From Seminavis robusta (Eukaryota > Bacillariophyta > Bacillariophyceae > Naviculales > Naviculaceae): 50,094 nt of DNA. Under the pieces are notes generated by a model. That model did not search any database and was not told the DNA's origin. It was given only the letters and a program-made list of their open reading frames with translations. Position numbers and translations under genes: made by a program. Positions 22,156 through 32,866 of this stretch are shown in pieces (positions within the stretch are counted from its first letter, which is position 1; each line of letters starts with the position of its first letter). The stretch spans positions 1 to 50,094 of the forward strand of contig CAICTM010000753.1 of assembly GCA_903772945.1 (NCBI GenBank). The letters are read 5' to 3'.

Positions 22156-23967
22156 CTACTCTTCCAAGCGCTGTCGTTTAGGCTTGTTTTGGTAGCCTTG
22201 AGAGTCTAAGTAACTTTGATCCCAGGCTTGCTCTGCCCTACAACACTGCCTCTCTTCTTGGCTGCTTGCTTCAGCTTGTGGTAGCGCTTCGGCAATGGAA
22301 ACACCAAGAAGGTTAGCTTGATGCGACTCGCTCAGCAAAGTCCAACCCCGGTGCAACTTTTTGGAAACCCTTTGACCGTCCTCTTGAACACGATACATGC
22401 GGCATTTGCCTTCAATCCAAACCGACACGGGGACATCTTTCCACGCTTCTTCACTGGGATTCTCAGTACCCTGTTTGCATTGATAGCCCACAACAGTTTT
22501 CCAATTCCTCTCGCCTTCTCGATGAAGGAGGAAGAAGTCGTAGGTTGGAAAAGATGCATATATAGGTACGGCAACAACTTGTACAACGTGCGGGGAGCGC
22601 TTAAACCGCGCCTTGACTTCACCGAGTATATCTTCCAGTGTTGTTGCAGTTTGCGCAACATGAAACATCTCGGTCGCATCCTGCGCATTGCAGGTTGAGA
22701 TGTCATCCATGATGCTGGAATGAAAAGGTACTAACTCATGCTTCTGCTTGGCCAAGAGGCGCACCAAGATTGCCAGTTGAGCCAAGGCTTCAAAGGCCTT
22801 GGGTTCATCAATTTCAGGGTCTTCCAGCGGGGCTCGCAATCGCCGATAATTCTTGCCCAAAACTTGATGCTGGGCTATCAGAAAAGGAGGCCATGCAAAG
22901 CACTGGCCATCTTTGATCGTCTTCCTCGGATCAACCGGGTGGAACTCCCCCGCCTGGCCATTTGGATTTGTCACAAAGCGCTCGCTCATATAGCTATACG
23001 CCCGGAAGAGATTGCGCCTGCTTGGAAGCTGATCAATGTTCCCTGTTATCACTGCAGCAAGGCACAGTTGGCGTTCTTCTTCTATTGACATGCCCACGCC
23101 CTCTGGCGAAGAGAGCGATCCTATCGCGTCTTCGGCGTAATTTGGGATCTCTTCTTCCTGTACGACGAGCGCAGGAATGCGGCCTCGAAGGACTGCACTC
23201 CAAAAGGATGGTTGTTCTGACGCATCTTTCGACAACCCTTGCAGGCACTTGACTGTCTGGATTCGAGGAATCTGCGCCCATTTATGCGGATTTTTGGATA
23301 GGACTAGACTGGTTTCTGTTCCTGGGCGCCTTCGTCTGAGCAAATCCGCAGTACTCCGCTGGTGAGTTGAGTATAGTAAACCGCTGCCTTTTTGCTGTAC
23401 AAACTCTGCAAGCAATGAACTCATATCACCGTATCTACTGGCTTCCGGAGGAATTGCATTCAACTCATCGATAAGAAGCATGACATGATTCTCCTTATCA
23501 GTTAACCACGCGTCAGCAGCGCCAAAATCAGAGGTGTACAATTGCTTGAACCTCCGAAAAGTCCCTGCCTCCCGCCCACTCAGTTCCCAGGCCACCCGCG
23601 CCATGATCGCTTGGAAAGCGTCTTCCGTGCTTGGATCAAACGGCGAAATACCGTTGAGGGATATTAGAATAACTTGGGACGAGTGCTCCTGAAGTCTTGC
23701 CCGCCCTTGAAGCAATGCACCAACCGCGTGCAACATAAATGTCTTGCCACCACGCCGACATCGTTGGATTGCAACAGCGACAGGACGCTGTTTTGACCCT
23801 TCTTCCGCAAGCTTGGAATTGTGTAGGACAAGGTCGGCTGCGTTTTCGAATTCGCCGTGATTCACTTCGTTGACATATGTCAGATATTCCTGGTATGCTG
23901 CCTCGAGGTCTCTGGGAACTGGTGGACTGGGAACAGACCAAATTGCTCCACCACCTGTTGCGGACAT
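22156..23967 (-). CDS. P-loop ATPase fused to a PD-(D/E)xK-like nuclease (Crinkler/RHS type)
   Basis: 603 residues, uninterrupted. The ATPase part has a degenerate Walker A, RCRRGGKT (residues 69-76), Walker B HVMLLIDELN (161-170) with the DE pair, and a sensor-like LLYSTHQRS (197-205). The C-terminal part has TYDFFLLHREG (Asp477) followed by VVGYQCKQG (Gln496, Lys498), the spacing of a PD-(D/E)xK nuclease core, and then a conserved-looking GW.LLSESHQANLLGVSI tail. This ATPase plus restriction-nuclease layout is known from eukaryotic Crinkler-type (CRN) and trypanosome RHS proteins. The family call is from pattern memory. The protein may act on DNA in the nucleus, and its substrate is unknown. 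It is one of the few intact long ORFs here. A different start further upstream (polyQ frame) is possible if there is an unspliced intron. Confidence 0.65.
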   Translation of the reverse strand: MSATGGGAIWSVPSPPVPRDLEAAYQEYLTYVNEVNHGEFENAADLVLHNSKLAEEGSKQRPVAVAIQRCRRGGKTFMLHAVGALLQGRARLQEHSSQVILISLNGISPFDPSTEDAFQAIMARVAWELSGREAGTFRRFKQLYTSDFGAADAWLTDKENHVMLLIDELNAIPPEASRYGDMSSLLAEFVQQKGSGLLYSTHQRSTADLLRRRRPGTETSLVLSKNPHKWAQIPRIQTVKCLQGLSKDASEQPSFWSAVLRGRIPALVVQEEEIPNYAEDAIGSLSSPEGVGMSIEEERQLCLAAVITGNIDQLPSRRNLFRAYSYMSERFVTNPNGQAGEFHPVDPRKTIKDGQCFAWPPFLIAQHQVLGKNYRRLRAPLEDPEIDEPKAFEALAQLAILVRLLAKQKHELVPFHSSIMDDISTCNAQDATEMFHVAQTATTLEDILGEVKARFKRSPHVVQVVAVPIYASFPTYDFFLLHREGERNWKTVVGYQCKQGTENPSEEAWKDVPVSVWIEGKCRMYRVQEDGQRVSKKLHRGWTLLSESHQANLLGVSIAEALPQAEASSQEERQCCRAEQAWDQSYLDSQGYQNKPKRQRLEE

Positions 23968-24040
23968 TGTGAGTTATCGTACCTTCGAATGAAGTGGTCT
24001 CGGACTTTGTAATTGATCGCTGATTGAGCCTTTGTTGCTG

Positions 24041-24046
24041 TTGTTG

Positions 24047-24077
<31 letters not shown>

Positions 24078-24082
24078 TTGGG
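24041..24082 (-). repeat. CAG/CAA microsatellite (poly-Gln in the minus frame)
   Basis: About 15 consecutive glutamine codons in a short minus-strand ORF that begins near 24124 (MGDLWYISVIPQ...) and is followed by RLNQRSITKSE. It lies just upstream of the ATPase gene in a different frame. It could be a 5' exon of that gene or untranslated. Confidence 0.6.
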
Positions 24083-24124
24083 TGATGATTGTGGTATTAC
24101 GCTTATATACCATAGGTCCCCCAT

Positions 24125-25135
24125 GATTTTGTTGTCATTCCGTTAGATGATTTTACTGTAAGTGCAGATATTGTTGGTTGCAAGCAGTACTTGCTCAACA
24201 TTTGCATGTGTAAAAAAAAAAAGTACTGGAGTACTTGTAAAGTTGTTGCCGTGTGTTGTGTGGTGGGTGAACCACCACGATTGACGAAACACGACTTACC
24301 AGGTAAGAGATTTCTTCGCTGGCCCTATTAGTGTACTGTACTGTACCTCTAGCCGTTCCACATGCAGGCAGGCTTGGTAATATTACCAAGCCTGCCTGCT
24401 TGAATCGCAAAAAAGAGAAGCATGTGAGTTCGGATAAGAACGGGATTGATTTGTCACGAATACAACTTTCCACGGAGAGGTACATTCTTGTGTGTCGTGG
24501 TGGGAGTAGTCCCAACTGTGATGCAAGTGCCTTGTAATGTTCTTCACCGCCATGAAGCAAGACCCCCAGAATGCCTCTACTTCTTATCATTTTCCTTTGT
24601 GGTTGGAGGGTTGTCTATCACAGTAGTACTAATAGAACGTCATCAAGCGCCGCCAAGTTGTTGCGCATTCACCGTCATCATGTCATTGTTCGTGGGCCAT
24701 TTACGTTGATTTTACCAAGGATTGGGTTGGATTGGATTATTTTCTTCCTATTCTGGCGTAGCTTTTGATAGATGGACTACTAAATACCCATTCAAATGAA
24801 GGTTCGCGCTGGTTTTGTTCGAGAAGCCACCTCCCTGCTCTAGCGAGCTATCTTTTGAATCCTCCACGACCATTCGTATGGAACCAAATATTTCCTCTGT
24901 CAACCAAGACAAGTCGGGCTCTCTGGGAGTCAGCCTCTGCTGTGAACGGGCTCTTTGTCGCCCTTGCTTGTTCTTGGAGAACTTTCGGAAGGTTTTTCGA
25001 AAATTCGTGATTGATCAACATTGTGACTTTTCCTATGGGAGTTGTAATGTCATTGGTTACACTCCCCTTTATGAAGTCGGCTAGGATTACGTATCGACTC
25101 CCGACGATCTATCATCTACCTTGTTTTGTTGGTAT
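24125..25135. other. intergenic stretch apart from the palindrome
   Basis: Short ORFs on both strands (up to 131 codons) have no recognisable domain. A poly-A/T run occurs near 24212-24221. The right edge carries the CTTT target duplication of the next Ty3 element. Confidence 0.45.
24364..24399. other. perfect 36-bp palindrome centred on TAATATTAC
   Basis: GCAGGCAGGCTTGG and its exact complement flank the AT core, giving a 14-bp GC-rich stem with TAATATTA exposed and C next to it. Three tandem TGTAC units lie 17 bp upstream (24332-24346). The nonanucleotide TAATATTAC at the tip of a GC stem is the hallmark of replication origins in circular Rep-encoding ssDNA replicons. No Rep gene was seen in the window, so function is not established. 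Confidence 0.85.
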
Positions 25136-25139
25136 CTTT

Positions 25140-25561
25140 TGCAATACACGGCTCTTAGCCTTATTCGCGACTCGATCCTAGATAGGGTTTGAGTTCGACT
25201 CATGACTGAGTCTCTCGTGAATAGTCATTTGAGACAGGGTTCTCAATGACCGCGCTGGTCATACTAGGTTGATGATGAAAATCGCTCAGATATTTAGAGC
25301 CAGCGTGGAGTACTTCACGCTACAGATCAGACTAGACAAACCTTCCACGCGTTCCGTTTTAGGATCTGGAGAGACGTAGGATTACTACCGCAACCTACTC
25401 TATCACACTTTATAGTCTCCCGGGAACCAACTTACGATCCCTTGATGATGATCTCCTTCGTTGATTAGTTTTCAATGCTTTCTAAATCTCTCTCATAACT
25501 TTCATTCTCTCAAAACTCAAAACACTCGAAAGATCTTTACACTAGCTTTTAGCGTAGTGCA
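25140..25561 (+). repeat. Ty3/gypsy 5' LTR
   Basis: 422 bp, TGCAATACACGG...GTAGTGCA. Compared with the 3' LTR it lacks many single bases and short blocks (around 25275-25345 and 25420-25450), so it has decayed mainly by small deletions. The gag leader with ATG at 25611 follows. Confidence 0.9.
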
Positions 25562-25610
25562 TTTGTTAACAAACACAATACTTTCAGCTACCCTCAACCA
25601 TTCCTCACCA

Positions 25611-25843
25611 TGAAGATGGCTAAGGAAAGCATCGCTCCGCAACTTGAGAAACAGTTGCGTGACAACCCATTCTTCCTCTCAACGACAATGACGAAGAAAA
25701 CCGAGATGACGATACTCGTGCAACCACTTGCAAGCTCGCAACATGTTGCCAAGCGCAAATCAGAAGACTCTGACAATGAGGACAACTCTCTATCATTTCA
25801 AATCATGATGGAGAAATCTCATCTGAGGATTAGGCCAGGATGA
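25611..25843 (+). pseudogene. Ty3/gypsy gag remnant with large internal deletion
   Basis: It starts MKMAKESIAPQLEKQLRDNPFFLS, homologous to the gag start of the copy at 1-2454. It then jumps near 25780 into the gag C-terminus: the bases around 25795-25870 match the region around 730-640 of that copy, including the stop region and the conserved GTTCCGATTTCTCATACC downstream. The capsid and zinc motif are gone. Confidence 0.75.
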
Positions 25844-26689
25844 TGACTCAACGGAACATGTTCCGATTTCTCATACCAAAGTGATGAAAATATCTCATAA
25901 CTAGTAACAAGAATTGTTGCAACTGATGAACACTACGGCAAATAGTTGATTGCCTAGAAGCTGCTTCAACTAGACTCTGATGATCTTATTAGCATCGTTA
26001 ACCTCGTCCGTGCCAACCACCTCGTAAACGTCGCAAGACAAGAGACCTCAAACCCATCTCTATGTTAGATTTAACAGAGAGAGAAAGGGAAACCAAAACC
26101 CGTTACACTCCGTTGCTTACCGGATACAGGAGACATCCGGAACCTTGATTGCTAACCTATGCTAAGAAATTACGTATAAGATCTTGGGGGCGTCCAAACA
26201 ATGTGGACTACCCCTGCAGGAGAATTAAACACCAGCACGAAGTGCAAAGGTGCTTCATGATCCTGAATTCACGAAGATAAATTATCGAGTGGGATTCGTC
26301 ACAGATGGGCGGCGTAGAATGACTCATGGTCGAGACATTTGGTGATCAGTCTTCACATGTCAGTGGAATGGACGGGATCTATTCCTAGAAAACCGACACC
26401 AATGAAGAAGAGAATTCTTCATTCCGATCCTACTGCTGTTGATGACATGCAGATCGTCTCAAAAAGATTCTTGATGCGAAAACGAACAAGCTGACTTAAG
26501 CAGGTTGCCAAAGTCAAGATCAGTTAACACGGAAGAGAAGAACAGTTCATTCCTTACTGACGAAGTACTCTGCCTATTCGATGGTACTTTGGAAAGTGGC
26601 AGATGGACGACTACGAAGTAGAACTTCTCCCTGATGCTAAACCTATCATGCAAGGGCTTATCCTATTCCACGGGTCCATACCAACACTC

Positions 26690-27290
26690 TGAAAATGGAG
26701 GTTGAACGTCCTGCGAGGCAGGAGTACTCAAGAAGGTAAACCGTTCCGAGTGGGCGGCACCAAACTTTTATCATTCCCAAGAAAGATGGATCTGTATGAT
26801 TCATCTCTGATTTCCGGGACTGAACAAAAGGATTAAGCGGAAGCTATCCTATCCAAAAATACAGGCATGCTCTTGAATCTAGATGATTCAAGTACGCTAC
26901 TAGTCTAGACTAACATGGGATACATTCACATCGCTCGAGCTGCTCACCTCACTCGAAGCAACTCTGTACTATCGTACTCCGTGGGGAAAGTACGAGTACC
27001 AGAGGTTGCCAGATGGGCCTATGTAATAGTCCCGAAATCTTCCAAGAGCAGATGGGAACACTAATGCACGACCTAGAATAGGTCGTGCATACATTGATGA
27101 TCTACTCATCCTAACTAACGGCGATTAGCAGATCACGTTGAAAAGTTGGATGAAGTTCTCCGAAAGGCTTCGAGAAGCCGGACTTGAGATCAATGCTACC
27201 AAGTCCTTCTTCGCAAGAGGAGAATTAGAATACCTAGGTTACTGATTACTCGGAAGGGATCAAACCTATAACAAAGAAAAAAGACGCGAT
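26690..27290 (+). pseudogene. Ty3/gypsy reverse transcriptase, frameshifted
   Basis: In shifting frames one reads FIIPKKDGS-V-FISDFR-LNK-IKRK-YPIPKI near 26765-26870, MGLCNSPEIFQEQMGTLMHDLE near 27012-27077, and AYIDDLLIL near 27086-27115, the catalytic DD box of the Ty3 class. Stops and 1-base shifts separate these blocks. It is followed by a thumb region and RNase H. Confidence 0.8.
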
Positions 27291-27418
27291 CAGAATATCG
27301 CTCCTCCTACCACAAGAAGGAACTCCGTAGATTGATTGACTAGTGAACTACTATGAGACATGTGGATTAGAATCAACATGTACTGGCCCCTCGCTTCGTT
27401 GACTTCCAAAACAACGAA

Positions 27419-27751
27419 GTGGAAATGGAAGCGGAACACGACAAGGCCTTTAGCCAGATGAAGAAGATCATAAGCAAGGAAACTTGCTCGCCTACCCTGA
27501 CTTCAACGATACATTCGTTACCACACGATGCGAGTGATACTCAACTAGGTGCAGTGAATTTCCCAGAAGGGAAAACCTATCGCTGTCTACAGCAGAAGCT
27601 CACCCCCCAGACACGTTACACAGTTACCGAGAAGGAACTTCTCAGTATCATAGAAACTCTAAAAGAGTTCCGTAACATTCTTCTAGGACAGAAGATCGTT
27701 GTACATACGGACCACAAGAATCTACATGTAAGAATTCAATACGACGCGTAA
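27419..27751 (+). pseudogene. Ty3/gypsy RNase H
   Basis: The open segment of 110 codons reads DASDTQLGAV (catalytic Asp context), then TPQTRYTVTEKELLSIIETLKEFRNILLGQKIVVHTDHKNL. These hold the Glu and the later Asp of the RNase H active site and the TDHKNL signature of Ty3/gypsy elements. It belongs to a broken polyprotein. Confidence 0.85.
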
Positions 27752-28059
27752 TGCGATGGCGCCTTATTCTGGAAAAATACGGCCTGAACTACGGTACATC
27801 AGGGCGAACAGAACATCGTCGCTGATGCGTTGTAGACTTAACATCTCCAACAACGAGGTTCTTCGAACAGAGGACGCCAGCGAGATCGCTGACTCATGGC
27901 TGCAGACGAAGAGGACTTCCCTAGCGAGTTCCTCTCTCGTTCCCCGAGATCGAACATCGTCAGAAAGGACGACAACGATATCAAGAAGCTCCTCAGGGAC
28001 AAGCCAAACGACTACAAGAAGCAATCTTTCCCAGAGGGGATAAGTCAACGACTTAGTAG

Positions 28060-29073
28060 TTAAGGACGATAAAATCTCGTACCTAAAACTATGCAGAAGA
28101 AGCTAGTTGAATGGTACCGGTGTGCTGATGCATCCTGCGAGACTCGCACAGAACAACCATCAGCAACACTACACCTGGAAAGGCTGCGCAAGACTGTGCA
28201 GGCGTATGTAGCGTTGCCAAAGTGCCAGTGAACAAACCCAAGACCGTAAGCTGGGATTGATGCCTCCAAAGACTTGCGAGGAGATCCCTTGGAAAGACTA
28301 TGTATTACCTATAGGCCCTTACAACGTCGGGATCCTAAGAAAAAGAATTCCTGCACACTTCATTGCTTGACAATGATTGATCCGTACCGGATGGTTCGGA
28401 TTGCAGAGATCTGCTCAAGGCAGCAGAGAAGTAGCCATCGTCCTAGAACAAACGTGGCTTACTCGGTATCCATGGCCTGCTGAGTTATCATGGATAGAGG
28501 ACGCGATTCCGCGCAGAGGTCGAAAAGACACTCGGATGAATATGGACTTCGTCGCAAGTTCATCACTACGCGTAACCCTCAAGCCAACTCTATGGTCGAG
28601 CGTGCTCATCAAACCATACGTAACTTGATCGCTGTCAAAACATCAAGTGCCAAGAGACCTCGTGAATGGATCCTGGGATGGAGTCCTCACGGCGGTTCGC
28701 TTTGCAATGAATGCAACGATCATACCACCTTGCGCGCAACGCCCGCCAGCTCGTGTTCAATCGCGACGCGATTCACAACGTCCGGTTCGAAGCCAACTGG
28801 AAGTACATTAAGGAACGTCGCCAACGACTAATCCAACAAAACAACGACAGGGAAAACGCGACGCGTGTCCCTCATCAATACAATGTCAACGATACCGTGA
28901 TGATTCAACAGTATCAGCACGCAAGTACGCAGCCAAAGTACAAAGGTCCTTACACTATAGACCGAGTCAATGACAATGGCACTGTACGGCTCGAATGCTA
29001 CCGCCAATGGCGGCACAGTCTACCAGACTTGAACATAAGGTATATACACCATACAAGGCCTGATCCCCTGTAG
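28060..29073 (+). pseudogene. Ty3/gypsy integrase, frameshifted
   Basis: The pieces in order are an HHCC-type N-terminal zinc domain spread over frames (LVEWY, HP-ETRTEQ, LRKTVQAYV, C-KCQ, 28095-28230), an integrase core end with FITTRNPQANSMVERAHQTIRNLI (28555-28630, catalytic Glu context), and a C-terminal domain YNVNDTVMIQQY...KYKGPYTIDRVNDNGTVRL (28880-29000). No single frame spans it. Confidence 0.8.
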
Positions 29074-29154
29074 GATTGCCATCGTGCGATGCACATGTCT
29101 ACATCCAAATCTCATGAGAGTGCCCCGCACTTTAAATCATATGTTCTCCTTGTC

Positions 29155-29364
29155 CGACTGCTGTCGCGCCTTCTGTGACCCTTGTCAGGGGGCGAATGCA
29201 ATACACGGCTCTTAGCCTTATTCGCGACTCGATCCTAGATAGGGTTTGAGTTCGACTCACGACTGCTGTCGCGCCTTCTGTGACCCTTGTCAGGGGGCGA
29301 ATGCAATACACGGCTCTTAGCCTTATTCGCGACTCGATCCTAGATAGGGTTTGAGTTCGACTCA
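29155..29364 (+). repeat. 105-bp tandem duplication across the PPT and LTR start
   Basis: The unit starting CGACTGCTGTCGCGCCTTCTG occurs at 29155 and again at 29260, with period 105 bp and essentially no differences. Each unit carries the purine tract CAGGGGGCGAA and the first ~60 bp of the LTR, so the element has two PPT-LTR junctions in a row. Confidence 0.92.
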
Positions 29365-29729
29365 TGACTGAGTCTCTCGTGAATAGTCATTTGAGACAGG
29401 GTTCTCAATGACCGCGCTGGTCATACTGGGTTGATGATGAAACATCGCTCTAAATATTTAGCCAGCGTGGAGTACTTCCACGCTACTAGATCCAGACTAG
29501 ACAAACCTTCCACGCGTTCCGTTTTAGGATCGTGGAGAGACGTAGGATTACTACCGCAACCTACTCTATCACACTTTATAGTCTCCCGCGGGAAGCCAGA
29601 TCTACGATCCCTTGATGATGATCTCTCTCGTTGATTAGTTTTCATAGCTTTCTAATCTCTCTCATAACTTTCATTCTCTCAAACTCAAAACACTCGAAAG
29701 ATCTTTACACTAGCTTTTAGCGTAGTGCA
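29302..29729 (+). repeat. Ty3/gypsy 3' LTR
   Basis: 428 bp, TGCAATACACGG...GTAGTGCA, better preserved than the 5' LTR of the same element. A CTTT target duplication follows. Confidence 0.92.
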
Positions 29730-29775
29730 CTTTCATTCATGAAGTGCATTATGGAAGTGGCTTGAAAAAGACACC

Positions 29776-32700
29776 ATGACCGAGCAAAATGGTCCTGAAA
29801 GGGATTTGGTCTCTCTTGCGAACGGTCCGCCACCGGTCAGATATGCTCTTGCTCACGTTGAACCTTCCAGGTTAACTCAGTCTTCGAACAGCTACCATGC
29901 GGACCCGCGATCACGTATTTATGCTACTTTCGAAGAGGCGCGAAGTCAGATGGAAACTCTTTACGGAGGCTTCTTTGGGCCCTACAAGCTGATTATATCC
30001 GGTGGCCCGTGCTGGTTAGGGGGAAAGAAGATTGACAGCGAAAAGAGAACAAAAGCAAATCGATACAAATGTTCAGTGGAACTTTGCAATTGGAGAGCCC
30101 AGATACGTACATTCGATTGTCCTGACAATCACTTTACGAGTGTCTATGCTATTTACATCACCTCAAGCAGTCAACACAATCACGACTTTACCCGGGCACC
30201 GAAGCATCATACCGATCAATACGGATTGCCTCCAATCATGAAGCAACTTGCTTCATTCTTTGTATCTTCTCAGTGGGAGAACAGAAGACGTATGGTCCTG
30301 GAGATTGCCCCCAACGAGATTACATCATTCATTTTGTCTACGATATTCCGGGAACACGTTGCTTATCAGCATCTAGTGGACTCCAACACCAAGCGATATC
30401 ACTTGGCAAACCAGATCACCAATCATCTACGAGTTGTGAAAAGGAATTACATCAAGAAAGCAATTGGTATGGAGTGTATTATGGATACCGATGCACTTTC
30501 CCGTGTCCTGGCATTGTATCGATTTGTCATACCTTTTGGTTACCTTCCAAGATCGGATTACACTTCACCAGATCAGCTATGCGAGGCTCTCCGTGTGCCT
30601 GGAGTCGAATCGGGGCATATGTTTCTGTTCAGTTTGTCCGAAGGCGTAATTGTTGAAAGATACAAGAAACGCATTGTTGGTTACGGAACAAGGGACATAG
30701 AGCATTTTGAGAAAAGAGTGGAGCAATGCTTCTTCGCTGTTTCTGTGGGAAGTCTATGGCAATTGATGCACTTCTCCAATCGTCCACCTGGAACAAGACA
30801 AATCTGTTCTGACGGAACCGGAGGAATCAGTCAAGATTTTGCTCCAACCATTATCTGTGGTGGACTATCACAGAAATTCAGGGACGACCAATCCAAGGTT
30901 ACATCATCCATTCGGCCGTTTGCATTCATGAAGGGTTCTGAAGCCATACATCCGTATTTGTTGCATCTCTACTGTCTACGTGATATCTGTCGTCAGTTGT
31001 TTGGCACCCATTTCACTATTGACTGTGGAATGTCGGATCATTCCTCTGCGTTTGTGACTTCCCATCGCCATTATCGATTGTGGCCGGAAGTCTGCGATCT
31101 AAATTGGAATCCCAAGAACGTTTCCATCACGGAGCAACAATCGCAGACAATCTCTACCTCTAGCATTCTTTCCTGGAATCGCTTGGAAAGCAATTTGGCA
31201 AATCAAGTTGCCATGAAACACAATGTATCGGGGGATATTCTTTCTTCAGACAAGGATGTCAAGCGGTCATCAAGAAATCACCCTTTGTCATTCCCAGGCG
31301 TCATTGTTTCTGTCCCAACTGGTACTTCGAAAGCATCCAAAAAAGGTAGACAACTCAAGGAGAACGTTGGGTATCTTAAGCTCGTGACAACAAAGTTCCC
31401 TCAATTTGTCCAGCCAAATCATGCCAAGAACACTACCCTTGCGGAAGTACTGAGTGATCCTTCCCTTTTGTACCAACCAGTTCAAGGCGTGACACTTTGT
31501 TACTTTCATGTTGTACAACATTTTCGCCAGAACAACAGTTTCGTACGACTATTTAAAGATCGAAACTTTGCTGCAAAAGAAGCTTTAATCGAAGAGAAGG
31601 CAATCGCGAAGAAGCGGAAAACGTCCGGAAGTCAGACAAAGCTTTCGAAGCCAACCTATCCAACAGCCTATCACATGATTCAATGGATACACCGGTGTCG
31701 AACGGATCAACAGAGAACAGCTGTATCATACCTCGTTCTTCTTGATTGGATTACTCGTGGAGAAACATCTGCTGCTGACTTGTTCTATCGCTCGTACTTG
31801 TCCTTTCCATTTAATTGCTGGAATTACGCTACTACCAATGAGCAGATGACCTATCCCAGTAATTGTGCTATGGAGAGCAATATGCATCATCGAGTAAAGA
31901 AGAGTGCTTCTCAAACAATCAGAGCTAACGTGTCTACGGAAGGTTACATTATCGAAACTTTGCCGAAACTGTTTGACAATTGCGTCAGTTCTGGAAGAGA
32001 TCCTTGTACGTTGGAGTATCCAAGGGACATCTCACGTTTGATGGTGTGTGTAACTGCATTCTTTGATCCAGCAATTGATTTGTGTGAATGCTGTGATGCC
32101 GACAACTCTGTTTATTGGTTGGCCAACACTGGACGCATGATTGGAGTGCCACTAACAAGATCACGGAGGACCGACAGAGAGATGTCTCTTTGCTGGAAAC
32201 ATTGAACACTTCATTCCGAAAACGAACATTGACCCTGCAATCCAAGAGTATTCGAAGACAGCCAAAGCAATGATTGATTCCACGAAAAACATTTGCCTAT
32301 TGAAATGGAAGAATGGGAATATTGTTGGTGATTGCATTGAATGCTGGAAACATTGTGGCTACGATTGTCCAGGTGCCGCGCATCTACGTAGCTGCAACAA
32401 TCTTCTTGATCAGACATTGGAGAACAAAAGAAAGGTCAAGTGCAATTCTCGTGGACTCGTGGCCAAATCACTTGTTCGCGGATCACAGCATCAAATGTAC
32501 GTTGGTGGGAGATCTACTGTCACGGGAAAGAGACGGACTGCACCGGTTATGTTGAAGTCAACAGAGGCGTTCTTGAACTCTCTTACGTTACCACTGCTTC
32601 GAGACACTGCACAGTATCTTGGCATTATGAAAGACTGTCAGAAGAACGGAAACGTAACACGAGATCAGCTCGCTTCCGTTGTCATAGATGATTTCTTCCG

Positions 32701-32866
32701 AGACCCATCGGAATACCGAATGCGACGGAATCGAGTCAAAGTTGATCCCGCAGACCTACTTGATGATCTCTCGGAGGCTTCCTTTGACGTCAATGGAGCA
32801 ATGGAATCATTTGACGGCGACGATGACGAATTCTTGAACAAGTTCAACGTGGAAAATTTGTCTTAG
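29776..32866 (+). pseudogene. Mutator-like (MULE) transposase, one frameshift
   Basis: The first frame, 809 codons (29776-32205), has a FLYWCH/WRKY-like zinc motif (Cys99, Cys104, His134, His136), then a DDE core. Asp346 lies in QICSDGTGG, Asp416 in TIDCGMSD, the C-x2-H signature is LCYFHVVQHFRQN (Cys575, His578), and the likely catalytic Glu701 is in CAMESNMHHRVK, like the MULE N-x-x-E-S motif. The frame shifts near 32180-32205 into the segment ending at 32866. That segment includes a Cys/His cluster (DCIECWKH...CPGAAHLRSC) and an acidic tail. The shift may be an indel or an unrecognised intron. The element's terminal repeats were not found, and the Ty3 element directly upstream may have separated the left one. 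Confidence 0.72.

Larger units (their letters stand above)
25140..29729 (+). mobile_element. Ty3/gypsy element, degenerate and gag-deleted
   Basis: It is bounded by LTRs at 25140-25561 and 29302-29729 and flanked by CTTT (25136-25139 and 29730-29733). Internal landmarks are, in order, the gag start, the gag end, reverse transcriptase, RNase H, integrase and the integrase C-terminus: the Ty3/gypsy order. About 1.1 kb of gag present in the copy at 1-2454 is missing, and most of pol is frameshifted. Confidence 0.88.

Noticed and set aside
29198..29260. A tRNA-like B-box (GAGTTCGACTC) inside the Ty3 LTR
   Set aside because: There is no matching A-box, acceptor stem or cloverleaf in the surrounding bases.
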